Assembly: GCF_009184895.1 (NCBI RefSeq)
Contig: NZ_WESE01000001.1
Location: forward strand, 558,001 to 622,000
Direction of reading: 5' to 3'
DNA length: 64,000 nucleotides
Source: Nostocoides sp. F2B08
Lineage (GTDB): Bacteria; Actinomycetota; Actinomycetes; Actinomycetales; Dermatophilaceae
Below the pieces are notes generated by a model. That model worked only from the letters and a program-made list of their open reading frames with translations, did no database searches and was not told the origin of the DNA. Each line of letters starts with the position of its first letter. Positions within the stretch are counted from its first letter, which is position 1. A program made the translations under genes and the position numbers. Below, piece after piece: positions 7,966 to 16,550 of the stretch.

Positions 7966-10900
7966 GCGGGTCACCGCCGGGGGCCGCGCCCTCCGACATC
8001 TCGCCCGTGACGATCGCCCCCTTCGACATCTCCGGCCCCCTGCCCACGGGCACGGTCCTGCTCGAGGCGAGCGCGGGCACGGGCAAGACGTGGACGATCG
8101 CCGCGCTCGTGGCCCGCTATGTCGCCGAGGGGGTCGCGACCCTGCCCGAGATGCTCGTCGTCACCTTCGGCCGCGCGGCGAGCCAAGAGCTGCGCGCCCG
8201 CGTCCGCGAGCAGCTCGTCCGCGCCGAGCGAGCCCTCTCCGGGGCGCTGGCCTCGGTCCGCGACCGTGACACCACTCGCGGGCGGCCCGAGTCGTCCGAC
8301 GCCCTCATCGCACTCCTCGTCGGAGTCGGGGACGGCGAGGGCGGTGCCGCGGAGCTCGCCGCACGGCACCGACGGATCCGGGCTGCGCTGACCGACTTCG
8401 ACGCGGCGACGATCGCGACAACCCACCAGTTCTGTCAGCAGGTGCTGCGCAGTCTCGGCGTCGCGGGCACGACCGACGTCGGCGCCTCCCTCGTCGAGGA
8501 CCTCGACGACCTGCTCGTCGAGGTGGTGGACGACATCTACCTGCGCGGGTTCATCCGTGACGGGCGGGCACCGTTCTTCACCCGCGACGAAGCGCTCCTC
8601 ATCGCCCGCACGGCGGTCGACGACGTCCACGCCCGGCTGCGGCCGACGGGAGCGGAGCCGGACAGCGTGCCGGACCGGCGGGTGAGGTTCGCCAGGGCCG
8701 TGCGCGAGGAGCTCGACATCCGCAAGCGTCGGCTCCAGGTCATGCACTACAACGACCTGCTCACCCAGCTCGCCGCTGCGCTGAAGGACGAGGACTCGCC
8801 GGCCCGTGCCCGCATGCGCCGACGTTGGCAGGTCGTGCTCGTCGACGAGTTCCAGGACACCGACCCGATCCAGTGGCAGGTGCTCGAGTGCGCGTTCGCC
8901 GGCCACGCCCGCGCGATGGTGCTCATCGGCGACCCGAAGCAGGCGATCTACGCGTTCCGCGGCGGCGACATCGTCACCTACCTCCAGGCGGCGAGCACCG
9001 CCGACGACCGGCGCACGCTGCCGACGAACTACCGCTCGGACGCCGACCTCGTGGATGCGCTGGGAGTCCTCCTCGGTGGGGCGCAGCTGGGGCATCCGGA
9101 CATCGGGGTGCTCCCCATCACGGCCCACCGCGCCGGGTCGCGGTTGGCCGGGCCGGCTGACGCTGTCGTCGCAGCGTCGTCCGGTGGCGGGTACGACGTC
9201 GCTGACGACGCCGACTCCGGTGACGCGGACGACCTGCGTCGACGGGTACCGCCGATCCGGCTGCGCCAGGTCCTGCGCGAGGAGCATCTGCGCGGCGACA
9301 CCAGGATGGCCGCCGTGCGCTCGCACGTGACGACCGACCTGGCGCGCGACATCGCCGGGCTGCTCGCGTCCGAGACGATGTTCGAGGACCGCCGCATCGA
9401 AGCACGCGACGTCGCAGTCCTGGCCCATCGTGGCGCCGACCTCGTCGCCGCCCAGCGAGCCCTGCACGCGCTGGGGATCCCGGCCGTGAGCGCCGGTGGG
9501 GCGAGCGTCCTGCAGAGCCGGGCCGCGCACGACTGGCTCGCCCTCCTCGAGGCGATGGTCGCCCCGCACCGCTCGCTCCTGACCCGCGCGGCAGCCCTGA
9601 CCGACCTCCTCGGCTACGACATCGCCGCCATCGACGCGGTCACCGGCGAGGGTTCCGGCGAAGGCCTCGACGACGAGCTGGCCCGACGCTGCCGGGAGCT
9701 GGCGGCGGTGTACGCGCGAGCCGGGGTCGCCGCCGTGCTCGAGGTGCTCACGGCCCGGGGCCTCTCCGCCCGGGTCCTCGGCCAGGTCGGCGGCGAACGC
9801 TCTCTCACCGACCTCCGGCACGTCGCCCAGCTGCTTCACGAGGCGGCGCGCCAGGACGACCTGGGACTCGTCGCACTCCTCGCGTGGCTCCGCGCGGCCA
9901 TGGCCGAGGACGCTCCACAGTCCACCGGGGCCCGGACGCGGCGTCTCGACAGCGACGCGGCGGCTGTCCAGCTCGTGACGATCCACGGCAGCAAGGGGTT
10001 GCAGTACCCCATTGTCTACCTCCCCACCCTCGCCGACCGGTGGGTCAGCGACACCCCGCGGATCCCGCTGTTCCACGAGCCGCCCCCACAGCGGACCCGG
10101 TGCATCGACGTGGGCGGCCCCGCCGACAACCCCACGTGGGACGAGTCGGTCAGCGCGGCCAAGGCCGAGGACGCCGGGGAGTCGCTGCGTCTGCTCTACG
10201 TCGCCATGACCAGGGCGCAGTCCCAGGTGGTCGCCTGGTGGGCGCCATCGACCAACGCTCGGCACTCCCCGCTGCACCGGATGCTCTTCGGCCGCGCACC
10301 GGGCTCGGGTCCGGTCCCCGACTCGACGCCCGTTCCCGACGACGACGCCTCCGCGGGCGAGGTGCTGCGTCGCTGGGCCGGTCTCGGCGGCCTCGCCCTG
10401 GAGCGGGCCGACCTCGCGGCAGAACCCGCCCCACCGCCACCGGCCACTGCCCCAAAGCTCGCCTGCGCGCCGTGGACCCGGACCATCGACCACGACTGGC
10501 GGCGCACGTCCTACACCGCGCTGTCCACAGCGGTCGAGAGCGTCCGCACCGACGCCGTCGGAGAGGTCACGAGCGAGCCGGAGTCGGTGCCGCGATCGGA
10601 CGAGCCCGACCTTCCCGAGCCCGTCCTCCCCGACACGCCGGCCCTCCCAGGGCTCGTCGAGGCGGTGCCCGGCTCGGGGATCGCCTCGCCGATGGCCGAC
10701 CTCCCGGTCGGGGCGACCTTCGGCTCACTCGTCCACGCCGTACTCGAGCACGCCGACCCCTCCGCCGTCGACCTGCGGTCCGAGCTCGTCGGGCACATCC
10801 GCGAGCAGCTCGTCCGCTGGCCGGTCGACGGTTTCGACGTCGAGGTCCTGGCCGACGCTCTCGTCGCCGTCTGCGACACCCCCCTCGGCCCTCTCGCCGC

Positions 10901-11543
10901 CGGCACCACACTGCGCGACATCGCGATGACGGACCGGCTCTGCGAGCTCGACTTCGAGATGCCGCTCGGCGGCGGCGACCGGCGTACGCGCAGCGACGGA
11001 CCGGACCACGGGCCGCGGCTGGGCGATCTCGCGCCGCTACTCGACGCATACCTCCCGTCGGGCGACCCGGTCCGCCGCTGGGGCGGCGTGCTCCGCGCGA
11101 CACCCGACCTGGCCGACCAGCCGCTGCGCGGCTATCTCACCGGGTCGGTCGATGTCGTCCTGCGCACCGGTGGCCGCTATCTCGTCGTCGACTACAAGAC
11201 CAACTGGCTCGGCCGGGCCGACGAGCCCCTCACCGCCGCGCACTACCGTCCCGAGATGCTCGCCGAGGCGATGGGCCACTCCTCCTATCCCCTCCAGGCG
11301 CTGCTGTATGCGGTGGTCGCCCACCGCTTCCTCCGCTGGCGGCTGCGGGGCTACCGGCCGCGGACGCATCTCGGCGGGGTGCTGTACCTCTACGTGCGGG
11401 GCATGTGCGGGGCGGACACTCCGGTCGTCGATGGTCACCCGTGCGGCGTCTTCTCGTGGCGGCCGCCGGTCGAGCTCGTCGAGGCGGTCTCGGACCTGCT
11501 GGACGGGAGGCGCGCCGTGACCGCCGACGGGAGTGCGTCATGA
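7962..11543 (+). CDS. recB: Exodeoxyribonuclease V subunit beta (RecB)
   Basis: UvrD-type superfamily 1 helicase fused to a C-terminal nuclease. It has 1193 residues. The Walker A motif EASAGTGKT lies near residue 36. The helicase motif II region is VVLVDEFQDTDPIQWQ, followed by LIGDPKQAIYAFRGGD. Motif V/VI elements include TIHGSKGLQYPIVYLP and LLYVAMTRAQ. The nuclease domain has GSVDVVLRTGGRYLVVDYKT, containing the catalytic D...DYK motif, so both activities look intact. GTG start overlapping recC; the stop overlaps the recD ATG (ATGA). A Pro/Ala/Asp-rich linker separates the helicase from the nuclease. Confidence 0.95.
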   Translation: MSGSPPGAAPSDISPVTIAPFDISGPLPTGTVLLEASAGTGKTWTIAALVARYVAEGVATLPEMLVVTFGRAASQELRARVREQLVRAERALSGALASVRDRDTTRGRPESSDALIALLVGVGDGEGGAAELAARHRRIRAALTDFDAATIATTHQFCQQVLRSLGVAGTTDVGASLVEDLDDLLVEVVDDIYLRGFIRDGRAPFFTRDEALLIARTAVDDVHARLRPTGAEPDSVPDRRVRFARAVREELDIRKRRLQVMHYNDLLTQLAAALKDEDSPARARMRRRWQVVLVDEFQDTDPIQWQVLECAFAGHARAMVLIGDPKQAIYAFRGGDIVTYLQAASTADDRRTLPTNYRSDADLVDALGVLLGGAQLGHPDIGVLPITAHRAGSRLAGPADAVVAASSGGGYDVADDADSGDADDLRRRVPPIRLRQVLREEHLRGDTRMAAVRSHVTTDLARDIAGLLASETMFEDRRIEARDVAVLAHRGADLVAAQRALHALGIPAVSAGGASVLQSRAAHDWLALLEAMVAPHRSLLTRAAALTDLLGYDIAAIDAVTGEGSGEGLDDELARRCRELAAVYARAGVAAVLEVLTARGLSARVLGQVGGERSLTDLRHVAQLLHEAARQDDLGLVALLAWLRAAMAEDAPQSTGARTRRLDSDAAAVQLVTIHGSKGLQYPIVYLPTLADRWVSDTPRIPLFHEPPPQRTRCIDVGGPADNPTWDESVSAAKAEDAGESLRLLYVAMTRAQSQVVAWWAPSTNARHSPLHRMLFGRAPGSGPVPDSTPVPDDDASAGEVLRRWAGLGGLALERADLAAEPAPPPPATAPKLACAPWTRTIDHDWRRTSYTALSTAVESVRTDAVGEVTSEPESVPRSDEPDLPEPVLPDTPALPGLVEAVPGSGIASPMADLPVGATFGSLVHAVLEHADPSAVDLRSELVGHIREQLVRWPVDGFDVEVLADALVAVCDTPLGPLAAGTTLRDIAMTDRLCELDFEMPLGGGDRRTRSDGPDHGPRLGDLAPLLDAYLPSGDPVRRWGGVLRATPDLADQPLRGYLTGSVDVVLRTGGRYLVVDYKTNWLGRADEPLTAAHYRPEMLAEAMGHSSYPLQALLYAVVAHRFLRWRLRGYRPRTHLGGVLYLYVRGMCGADTPVVDGHPCGVFSWRPPVELVEAVSDLLDGRRAVTADGSAS

Positions 11544-13339
11544 TCCTCGAGACCTTCGACCCGATCGGGCCGCACGACCGCCGGCTGTCCGTCGAGGCGC
11601 CCGGGGTGCTCGGCGAGCTCAACGCCGCGGGGGTGCTCACGTCCGCCGACCTCCACGTGGCGCGGACCCTCGGGCGGGTCGCCCGAGAGAGGGACGACGA
11701 CGCCGTCCTCGCCGCCGCGCTGGCGACGCGAGCCGTCCGCTCCGGGTCGGTGGCGGTCGACCTCGCCGGAGTCGTCGCCGCCAGTCCCGGCCTGCCGTGG
11801 CCAGACCCGGCCAGGTGGCTCGACCGGGTGACGTCGAGCCGGCTCGCGGAGTGCGGGGCCCTCGTCGTGGACCAGGGCATGGTCTACCTGCAGCGCTACC
11901 ACCACCAGGAGGTGCAGGTCGTCTCCGACCTGCGGGCCCGCGCCGAGCTCGACCTGCCCGCCGTCGACGAGGTCGCGCTGTCCGCCGGGCTCGAGCGGAT
12001 CTTCCCCGGTGACGGCTACGCCGAGCAGCGGGTCGCAGCCGAGATCGTCGCCCGGAGCCGGACGAGCATCATCACCGGAGGTCCGGGCACCGGCAAGACG
12101 ACGACCGTCGCGGGCGTCCTCGCGCTGCTGGCCGAGCAGGCGGCCGCCTCGGGGCAGCGCCCGCTGAGAGTCGGGCTGGCGGCGCCGACGGGCAAGGCCG
12201 CCGCCCGGATGAAGTCCGCGGTGGCGCGCGCACTCGCCGAGATCCTGGACAGGACGCCGGACCCGTCGACCCGTGCGGTCGTCGCGCCCCTCGACGACGT
12301 GGAGCCGATGACCCTGCACCGGCTGCTCGGATGGCGACCGGACAGCCGCACCCGTTTCAGGCACGACCGCACCAACCACCTCCCGCACGACGTCGTGCTC
12401 GTCGACGAGGCATCCATGGTCTCGCTGACCCACATGGCCCGACTCCTCGAAGCCCTCCGGCCCTCTGCGCGGCTCATCCTCGTCGGCGATGCGGACCAGC
12501 TGGTCTCGGTCGACGCCGGCGCCGTTCTCGCCGACCTCGTCGCCGGCGCTGAAGGGGCAGAGCGGCCTCCACTGGCGCTCGCGCGGCTCACCACCGTGCA
12601 CCGCTTCGGTGCGACGATCGGCGCCCTTGCGGACTCGCTGCGTCGCGGCGACGCCGACGATGTCGTGGCAGCGCTCTCGGCAGGAAGTCCGGAGGTCGAG
12701 TGGCTGACCGCCGAGGACCCGGCGGCCGAGCTGCGTGGGGTCGTCTCGCGACATGCTCGCGCCGTCCTGGACGCCGCGCGCGCGGGTGATGCGTCAGCTG
12801 CCCTGACGGCTCTGGGTCGTCACCGTCTGCTCTGTGCGCACCGCGAGGGCCCGTATGGCGTGCGCACCTGGAACCGCCTCGCGGAGACCTGGCTGACCGA
12901 GGACACGGGCCTGACGTTCTACGACCCGATGTACGTCGGGCGACCGCTGCTCGTCACGGCGAACGACTATGCGACCGGTGTCCTCAACGGCGACACCGGC
13001 GTGGTCGTCGCCTCCGCAGCACCCGACGGCACGCCCGTTCGGGTGGCTGTCGTCGAAGGTGCGGCAGGGGCACAACGGTTCGCGCCGAGCCGACTCGGCG
13101 ACATCGAGACGATGCATGCCATGACGATCCACAAGGCACAGGGCAGCCAGGCAGCGGAGGTCACCGTCCTGCTACCCGATGCAGACTCTCCCCTGCTCAC
13201 CCGCGAGCTCTTCTACACCGCGGTCACGCGCGCCGAGTCGAAGGTGCGGGTCGTCGGACCCGAAGAGGTCGTCCGCGCAGCAGTCGCGCGTCGTGTTGTC
13301 CGGGCGAGCGGGTTGCGGCAGCGACTGTCCGCGGGGTGA
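11540..13339 (+). CDS. recD: Exodeoxyribonuclease V subunit alpha (RecD)
   Basis: 5'-to-3' superfamily 1B helicase, 599 residues. The Walker A motif GGPGTGKTTTV starts at about residue 180, VLVDEASMVSLTHM is Walker B, LILVGDADQL is motif III, and MTIHKAQGSQAAEVTVLLPD with FYTAVTRA forms the C-terminal motifs. The N-terminal 150 residues form the domain that contacts RecC. ATG overlaps the recB stop. The longer in-frame reading upstream (from 9884) is a shadow inside recB. A 7-bp hairpin overlaps the stop codon and probably ends the operon. Confidence 0.95.
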   Translation: MILETFDPIGPHDRRLSVEAPGVLGELNAAGVLTSADLHVARTLGRVARERDDDAVLAAALATRAVRSGSVAVDLAGVVAASPGLPWPDPARWLDRVTSSRLAECGALVVDQGMVYLQRYHHQEVQVVSDLRARAELDLPAVDEVALSAGLERIFPGDGYAEQRVAAEIVARSRTSIITGGPGTGKTTTVAGVLALLAEQAAASGQRPLRVGLAAPTGKAAARMKSAVARALAEILDRTPDPSTRAVVAPLDDVEPMTLHRLLGWRPDSRTRFRHDRTNHLPHDVVLVDEASMVSLTHMARLLEALRPSARLILVGDADQLVSVDAGAVLADLVAGAEGAERPPLALARLTTVHRFGATIGALADSLRRGDADDVVAALSAGSPEVEWLTAEDPAAELRGVVSRHARAVLDAARAGDASAALTALGRHRLLCAHREGPYGVRTWNRLAETWLTEDTGLTFYDPMYVGRPLLVTANDYATGVLNGDTGVVVASAAPDGTPVRVAVVEGAAGAQRFAPSRLGDIETMHAMTIHKAQGSQAAEVTVLLPDADSPLLTRELFYTAVTRAESKVRVVGPEEVVRAAVARRVVRASGLRQRLSAG

Positions 13340-13347
13340 GCGCGGAC
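13327..13347 (+). terminator. Hairpin at the end of the recCBD operon
   Basis: GTCCGCG (13327-13333) and CGCGGAC (13341-13347) form a perfect 7-bp stem with a 7-nt loop containing the recD stop codon. No U-tract follows, as is usual in high-GC actinobacteria. Confidence 0.5.
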
Positions 13348-13375
13348 GGCCCGACGACGTCGAGGCGTGCGCTGC

Positions 13376-13381
13376 GATACT
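13376..13381 (+). promoter_or_regulatory. Putative -10 box, leaderless promoter of the gene at 13388
   Basis: GATACT, 6 nt before ATG at 13388. This favours the ATG at 13388 over an in-frame start at 13367 that lies upstream of the box. Confidence 0.5.
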
Positions 13382-13387
13382 GCGGCC

Positions 13388-13933
13388 ATGGCCCAGCAGT
13401 ACCCGCAGCTCACCGATCGCCTGCAGCGGTTCATCGAGGCTCAGCACGTCTTCTTCGTCGGCACCGCCGCCCGCGACGGGCGGGTCAACGTCTCACCCAA
13501 GGGACTGGACACCCTCCGCATCCTGGCGCCCGACCGGATCGTCTGGCTCAACCTCACCGGGAGCGGCAACGAGACCGCCGCCCATGTCCTCGACTCCGGG
13601 CGGATGACGTTGATGTTCTGCTCGTTCGACACCAAGCCGCTGATCGTGCGCGTCTATGGGGCGGCGAAGGCCTGGCACGAGACCGACGACGAGTGGGGCG
13701 AGCTCGCCCGGCTGTTCCCCGACCTGCCGGGTCAGCGGAACATCTTCGACGTATCCGTCGAACTGGTTCAGACCTCGTGTGGCTTCGGCGTGCCGTTGAT
13801 GGAACTCGTCGAGGAGCGGGACACCATGACGGTCGGCCTCGAGCGCCGCGGGCCCGACGGTGTCCGTGACTACCAGCAGGCCAACAACCGGATGAGCATC
13901 GACGGCTTCCCGACGGGATTGCCGCTGATGTGA
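13388..13933 (+). CDS. Pyridoxamine 5'-phosphate oxidase family flavoprotein
   Basis: 181 residues with a split-barrel FMN-binding fold: QRFIEAQHVFFVGTAARDGR, VNVSPKGLDTLRILAP and VWLNLTGSGNETAAHVLDSG are typical of the actinobacterial PNPOx-like family with the SPKG phosphate-binding loop. The C-terminal part has LVQTSCGFGVPLMEL and a tail ending NNRMSIDGFPTGLPLM. Members bind flavin, F420 or heme, and this one's substrate is unknown; it is not the biosynthetic PdxH. It is monocistronic, with its own leaderless promoter, and converges on the hypothetical gene that ends at 13976. Confidence 0.85.
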   Translation: MAQQYPQLTDRLQRFIEAQHVFFVGTAARDGRVNVSPKGLDTLRILAPDRIVWLNLTGSGNETAAHVLDSGRMTLMFCSFDTKPLIVRVYGAAKAWHETDDEWGELARLFPDLPGQRNIFDVSVELVQTSCGFGVPLMELVEERDTMTVGLERRGPDGVRDYQQANNRMSIDGFPTGLPLM

Positions 13934-13975
13934 GGTCGGGGCCTGCGCCGTTCCACGTTTCGGTGCCGTCGAGCA

Positions 13976-14401
13976 TCAGAACGGCGGAGGCTCAGCGGAT
14001 GCGACCGCAGCGCGGTCGACCGAGGAGCAGGCGGGCTGGACCTCAGGGTCGAAGACGAGGTCGTGACCACCGTCGTCGTCGATCCGCACGAATCGGAAGT
14101 CGACCCGGCGCGACCGGTGCCCGGCCGGGTCGTCACAGTTCTCGGCACGCGCGAGGCGCGGTTCCTCGTCCCGCGCCTCGACGGCCTCGTCGATCGTCTC
14201 GAACTCGCCGCGGCGCACCTGTCTGGCGAGATCGTCGATCTCCTCGATCGTGATGGCGCCCGTGCTTCGCGTCGGGCTCGCTCGGCCGACGCTGGTGCCG
14301 GCCGAGCCCGCCATCAGCACGTGCTCCAGCGCGATGCCCATGACCTGTTCGGCGATGCTGCGCAGCTCGTCGGCGCTGGGCTCGGCGAGGGAGGACGGCA
14401 C
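13976..14401 (-). CDS. Hypothetical protein
   Basis: Reading frame of 141 codons from a GTG at 14401, preceded at 7 nt by a GAGTCT that could serve as a weak -10 box. The translation (VPSSLAEPSADELRSIAEQV at the start) is predicted soluble: an amphipathic helical N-terminus, then TGAITIEEIDDLARQVRRGE and an acidic/basic C-terminal half containing VDFRFVRIDDDGGHDLVFDP. It does not match a family that I recognise. Good codon structure, and the absence of a competing frame on the other strand between the PNPOx and MFS genes, support it as real. It lies downstream of the MFS gene in the same direction, with a 92-bp gap. Start uncertain. Confidence 0.6.
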   Translation of the reverse strand: MPSSLAEPSADELRSIAEQVMGIALEHVLMAGSAGTSVGRASPTRSTGAITIEEIDDLARQVRRGEFETIDEAVEARDEEPRLARAENCDDPAGHRSRRVDFRFVRIDDDGGHDLVFDPEVQPACSSVDRAAVASAEPPPF

Positions 14402-14493
14402 CAGGACGAGACTCAACCACCCGGCTCTGACAGAGCTTGCCGCCACATGCCCCGCCCGAAACGCCCCCGCCGGACGCCCCGCCCGACCGTGTC

Positions 14494-15777
14494 CTACGGC
14501 GTCGGATGCCGCGCGTCGTAGGCGACGAAGCCCTTCGCCCGCACGGCCAGCACTCCCATGGCGGCGATACACGCCAACCCGCCCGCGAACGCCGTCCAGC
14601 CCTCGCCGATCACATCGGCGACGACACCACCGATGATGTCGCCGACCCGTGGCCCACCCGCGACGACGACGATGAACACGCCCTGGAGCCGCCCGCGCAT
14701 GTGATCCGGTGCCGCGGTCTGCAGGATCGTCGTCCGGTACACCGCGGACACCGAGTCCGCCGCCCCCGCGACGAACATCCCCGCCATGGCCGCCCAGAAC
14801 GCCTGCTGCTGGTTCAGTGGCCCACCGGCCAGCAGCAGCGCCACGCCCAGGCCGGCGATCCCGGCGCCCCACCCCACGATCGAGACGAGGATCGCGAGTC
14901 CCTGCCGCCGCACCGCTCCCAGCCGACCCGAGAGCGCCATGGCGACGATCCCACCGACCGCGGCCGCCGCATACAGGTTGCCGACAGTCGTCGCTCCGCC
15001 GCCGAGGATGACCGTCCCGGCGGCCGGGAGCAGCACCCGCGGCTGGGCGAGCACCATCGCGTAGATGTCGCTGACGAACGTCATCCGGACGTTCGGGCTG
15101 CGGCGCAGGAAGCCGAAGCCCTCCACCACCGACCTCAGCCCCTTCAGGCGCGGACCCTCCCCGGGCTCGGGACGGATCGGACCGAGCCTGAGCAGACCCC
15201 ACAGGGCGGCCGTCGTGATGAGCGCGTCGAAGGCGTACGCCGCCTCGAAGCCCCACCGCCCGATGAGCACGCCCGCGAGCAGCGGCCCCGCGGTGAGCGA
15301 GGTGTTCATCGCGAGCACGCCGAGGGCGTTGGCCGCGGGCAGCTGCTCCCGCGGGAGGATCCGCGGATAGATGCTCGAGCGCGCCGGCGACATCACGGCG
15401 AACGCCCCGTTGAAGAGGGCGACCAGCGCATACAGCACCCACACCTCGGTGTTCCCGAGGAACGCCTGCAGGGCCAGCAGGACGGCACTGAGCCAGGCGA
15501 CCAGCTGAGCGACGAGGGCGAGTATGCGGCGGTCCACCTGGTCGGCCAGCGCACCTCCGTAGAGGCCGAGGGTGACCAACGGCACCAGTGCGAAGAGGCC
15601 GACGAGGCCGACGGCCGCGGAGGAGCCGGTCAGCTCGAAGACCTGCAGGCCGATGGCGACCGTCGCCATCTGGGATCCGACACCGGCCAGGGCGAACCCG
15701 ACCCACAGGCGCCGGTACGCGGGGTTGGTGCGCAGCGGCGTGAGGTCGGGGAGCAGCGTGCGCACCCGGGGAATCAT
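14494..15777 (-). CDS. MFS transporter (EntS/MFS_3-type exporter)
   Basis: 427 residues with about twelve hydrophobic segments and no signal peptide. The N-terminal TNPAYRRLWVGFALAGVGSQ and the loop GLYGGALADQVDRR (the GxLaDrxgRR motif between TM2 and TM3) mark the MFS drug/siderophore exporter class. A second conserved stretch, RTTILQTAAPDHMRGRLQGV, sits between TM10 and TM11. Substrate cannot be told from sequence. ATG at 15777 is chosen since it gives a normal N-terminus; an in-frame GTG at 15810 would add 11 residues. It is transcribed divergently from the ECF sigma gene. Confidence 0.85.
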   Translation of the reverse strand: MIPRVRTLLPDLTPLRTNPAYRRLWVGFALAGVGSQMATVAIGLQVFELTGSSAAVGLVGLFALVPLVTLGLYGGALADQVDRRILALVAQLVAWLSAVLLALQAFLGNTEVWVLYALVALFNGAFAVMSPARSSIYPRILPREQLPAANALGVLAMNTSLTAGPLLAGVLIGRWGFEAAYAFDALITTAALWGLLRLGPIRPEPGEGPRLKGLRSVVEGFGFLRRSPNVRMTFVSDIYAMVLAQPRVLLPAAGTVILGGGATTVGNLYAAAAVGGIVAMALSGRLGAVRRQGLAILVSIVGWGAGIAGLGVALLLAGGPLNQQQAFWAAMAGMFVAGAADSVSAVYRTTILQTAAPDHMRGRLQGVFIVVVAGGPRVGDIIGGVVADVIGEGWTAFAGGLACIAAMGVLAVRAKGFVAYDARHPTP

Positions 15778-15914
15778 GCCCCAGCCGCTTTGGGTCCGAC
15801 CACCACGCACGGCGGTGCATCATGGAGGGAGTCAACCTTCTCGACGCGTCCTGCGTTCAGGAAGGTGAAAGACGGTGGACTCATACGCCACCGCGGCGGA
15901 CGTCAGGATCGGCC

Positions 15915-16550
15915 ATGGCACGAGCATCGGAACGCGAGGAGGACTTCCGTCAGTTCGTCGAGGCCCACTGGCTGGGTCTGGTCCGCTCCGCATACCTGCT
16001 CGTGGGGGGCGACCACGGTGAGGCCGAGGACCTGGTCCAGCAGACCCTGGCGCGTGTCTACGGACACTGGAACCGGCGAGTGCGCGAGGGCGCGCCGGTT
16101 GCGTACGTGCGCAAGGCCATGGTCAACCAGGCCATCTCGAACCTTCGCCGCAAGAAGGTCCAGGAGGTGCTGTCGAGCGCATGGTCCGGTGAGGTGGATA
16201 CCACGCCGGAGCCTCGTGCGGTGCGCCGCGACGTCCCGGGTTCTCGCGACCCCTACGGTGCGGTCGAGGACCGGGACGTCGTCGTCAGGGCCCTGCGCGA
16301 GCTCCCGCCGCGGATGCGCGCCGTTGTCGTGCTGCGGTTCTTCGACGACCTCACCGAGGCCGCCACCGCAGATGTGCTCGGCATGTCGGTCGGCTCCGTG
16401 AAGAGCCAGACCTCGCGTGGCCTGCAGCGGCTGAGAGCGGCCATGTCGGACCAGGAGGTCGTCGGCGGACGGACGGCTACCGATCAGGTCTCTGTGCCCT
16501 CCTCCGGCGCTGCGGTCGGCCTGAGCCGAGACGCGGGGAGGCCGTCATGA
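15915..16550 (+). CDS. Sigma-E family ECF RNA polymerase sigma factor
   Basis: 211 residues. Region 2 is EDFRQFVEAHWLGLVRSAYL followed by GDHGEAEDLVQQTLARVYGH. Region 4 is LPPRMRAVVVLRFFDDLTEA with the helix-turn-helix LGMSVGSVKSQTSRGLQRLR. This matches the actinobacterial sigma-E family of ECF sigma factors. The ATG at 15915 is the most plausible start; upstream codons are low quality. The stop overlaps the next gene (ATGA), whose product has a membrane anchor and is probably its regulator. The promoter it recognises is not identifiable here. Confidence 0.88.
   Translation: MARASEREEDFRQFVEAHWLGLVRSAYLLVGGDHGEAEDLVQQTLARVYGHWNRRVREGAPVAYVRKAMVNQAISNLRRKKVQEVLSSAWSGEVDTTPEPRAVRRDVPGSRDPYGAVEDRDVVVRALRELPPRMRAVVVLRFFDDLTEAATADVLGMSVGSVKSQTSRGLQRLRAAMSDQEVVGGRTATDQVSVPSSGAAVGLSRDAGRPS

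Noticed and set aside
9884..11539. Long N-terminal extension of recD
   Set aside because: It overlaps the helicase-nuclease coding region of recB in another frame and is Arg/Pro-rich; the ATG at 11540 overlaps the recB stop.
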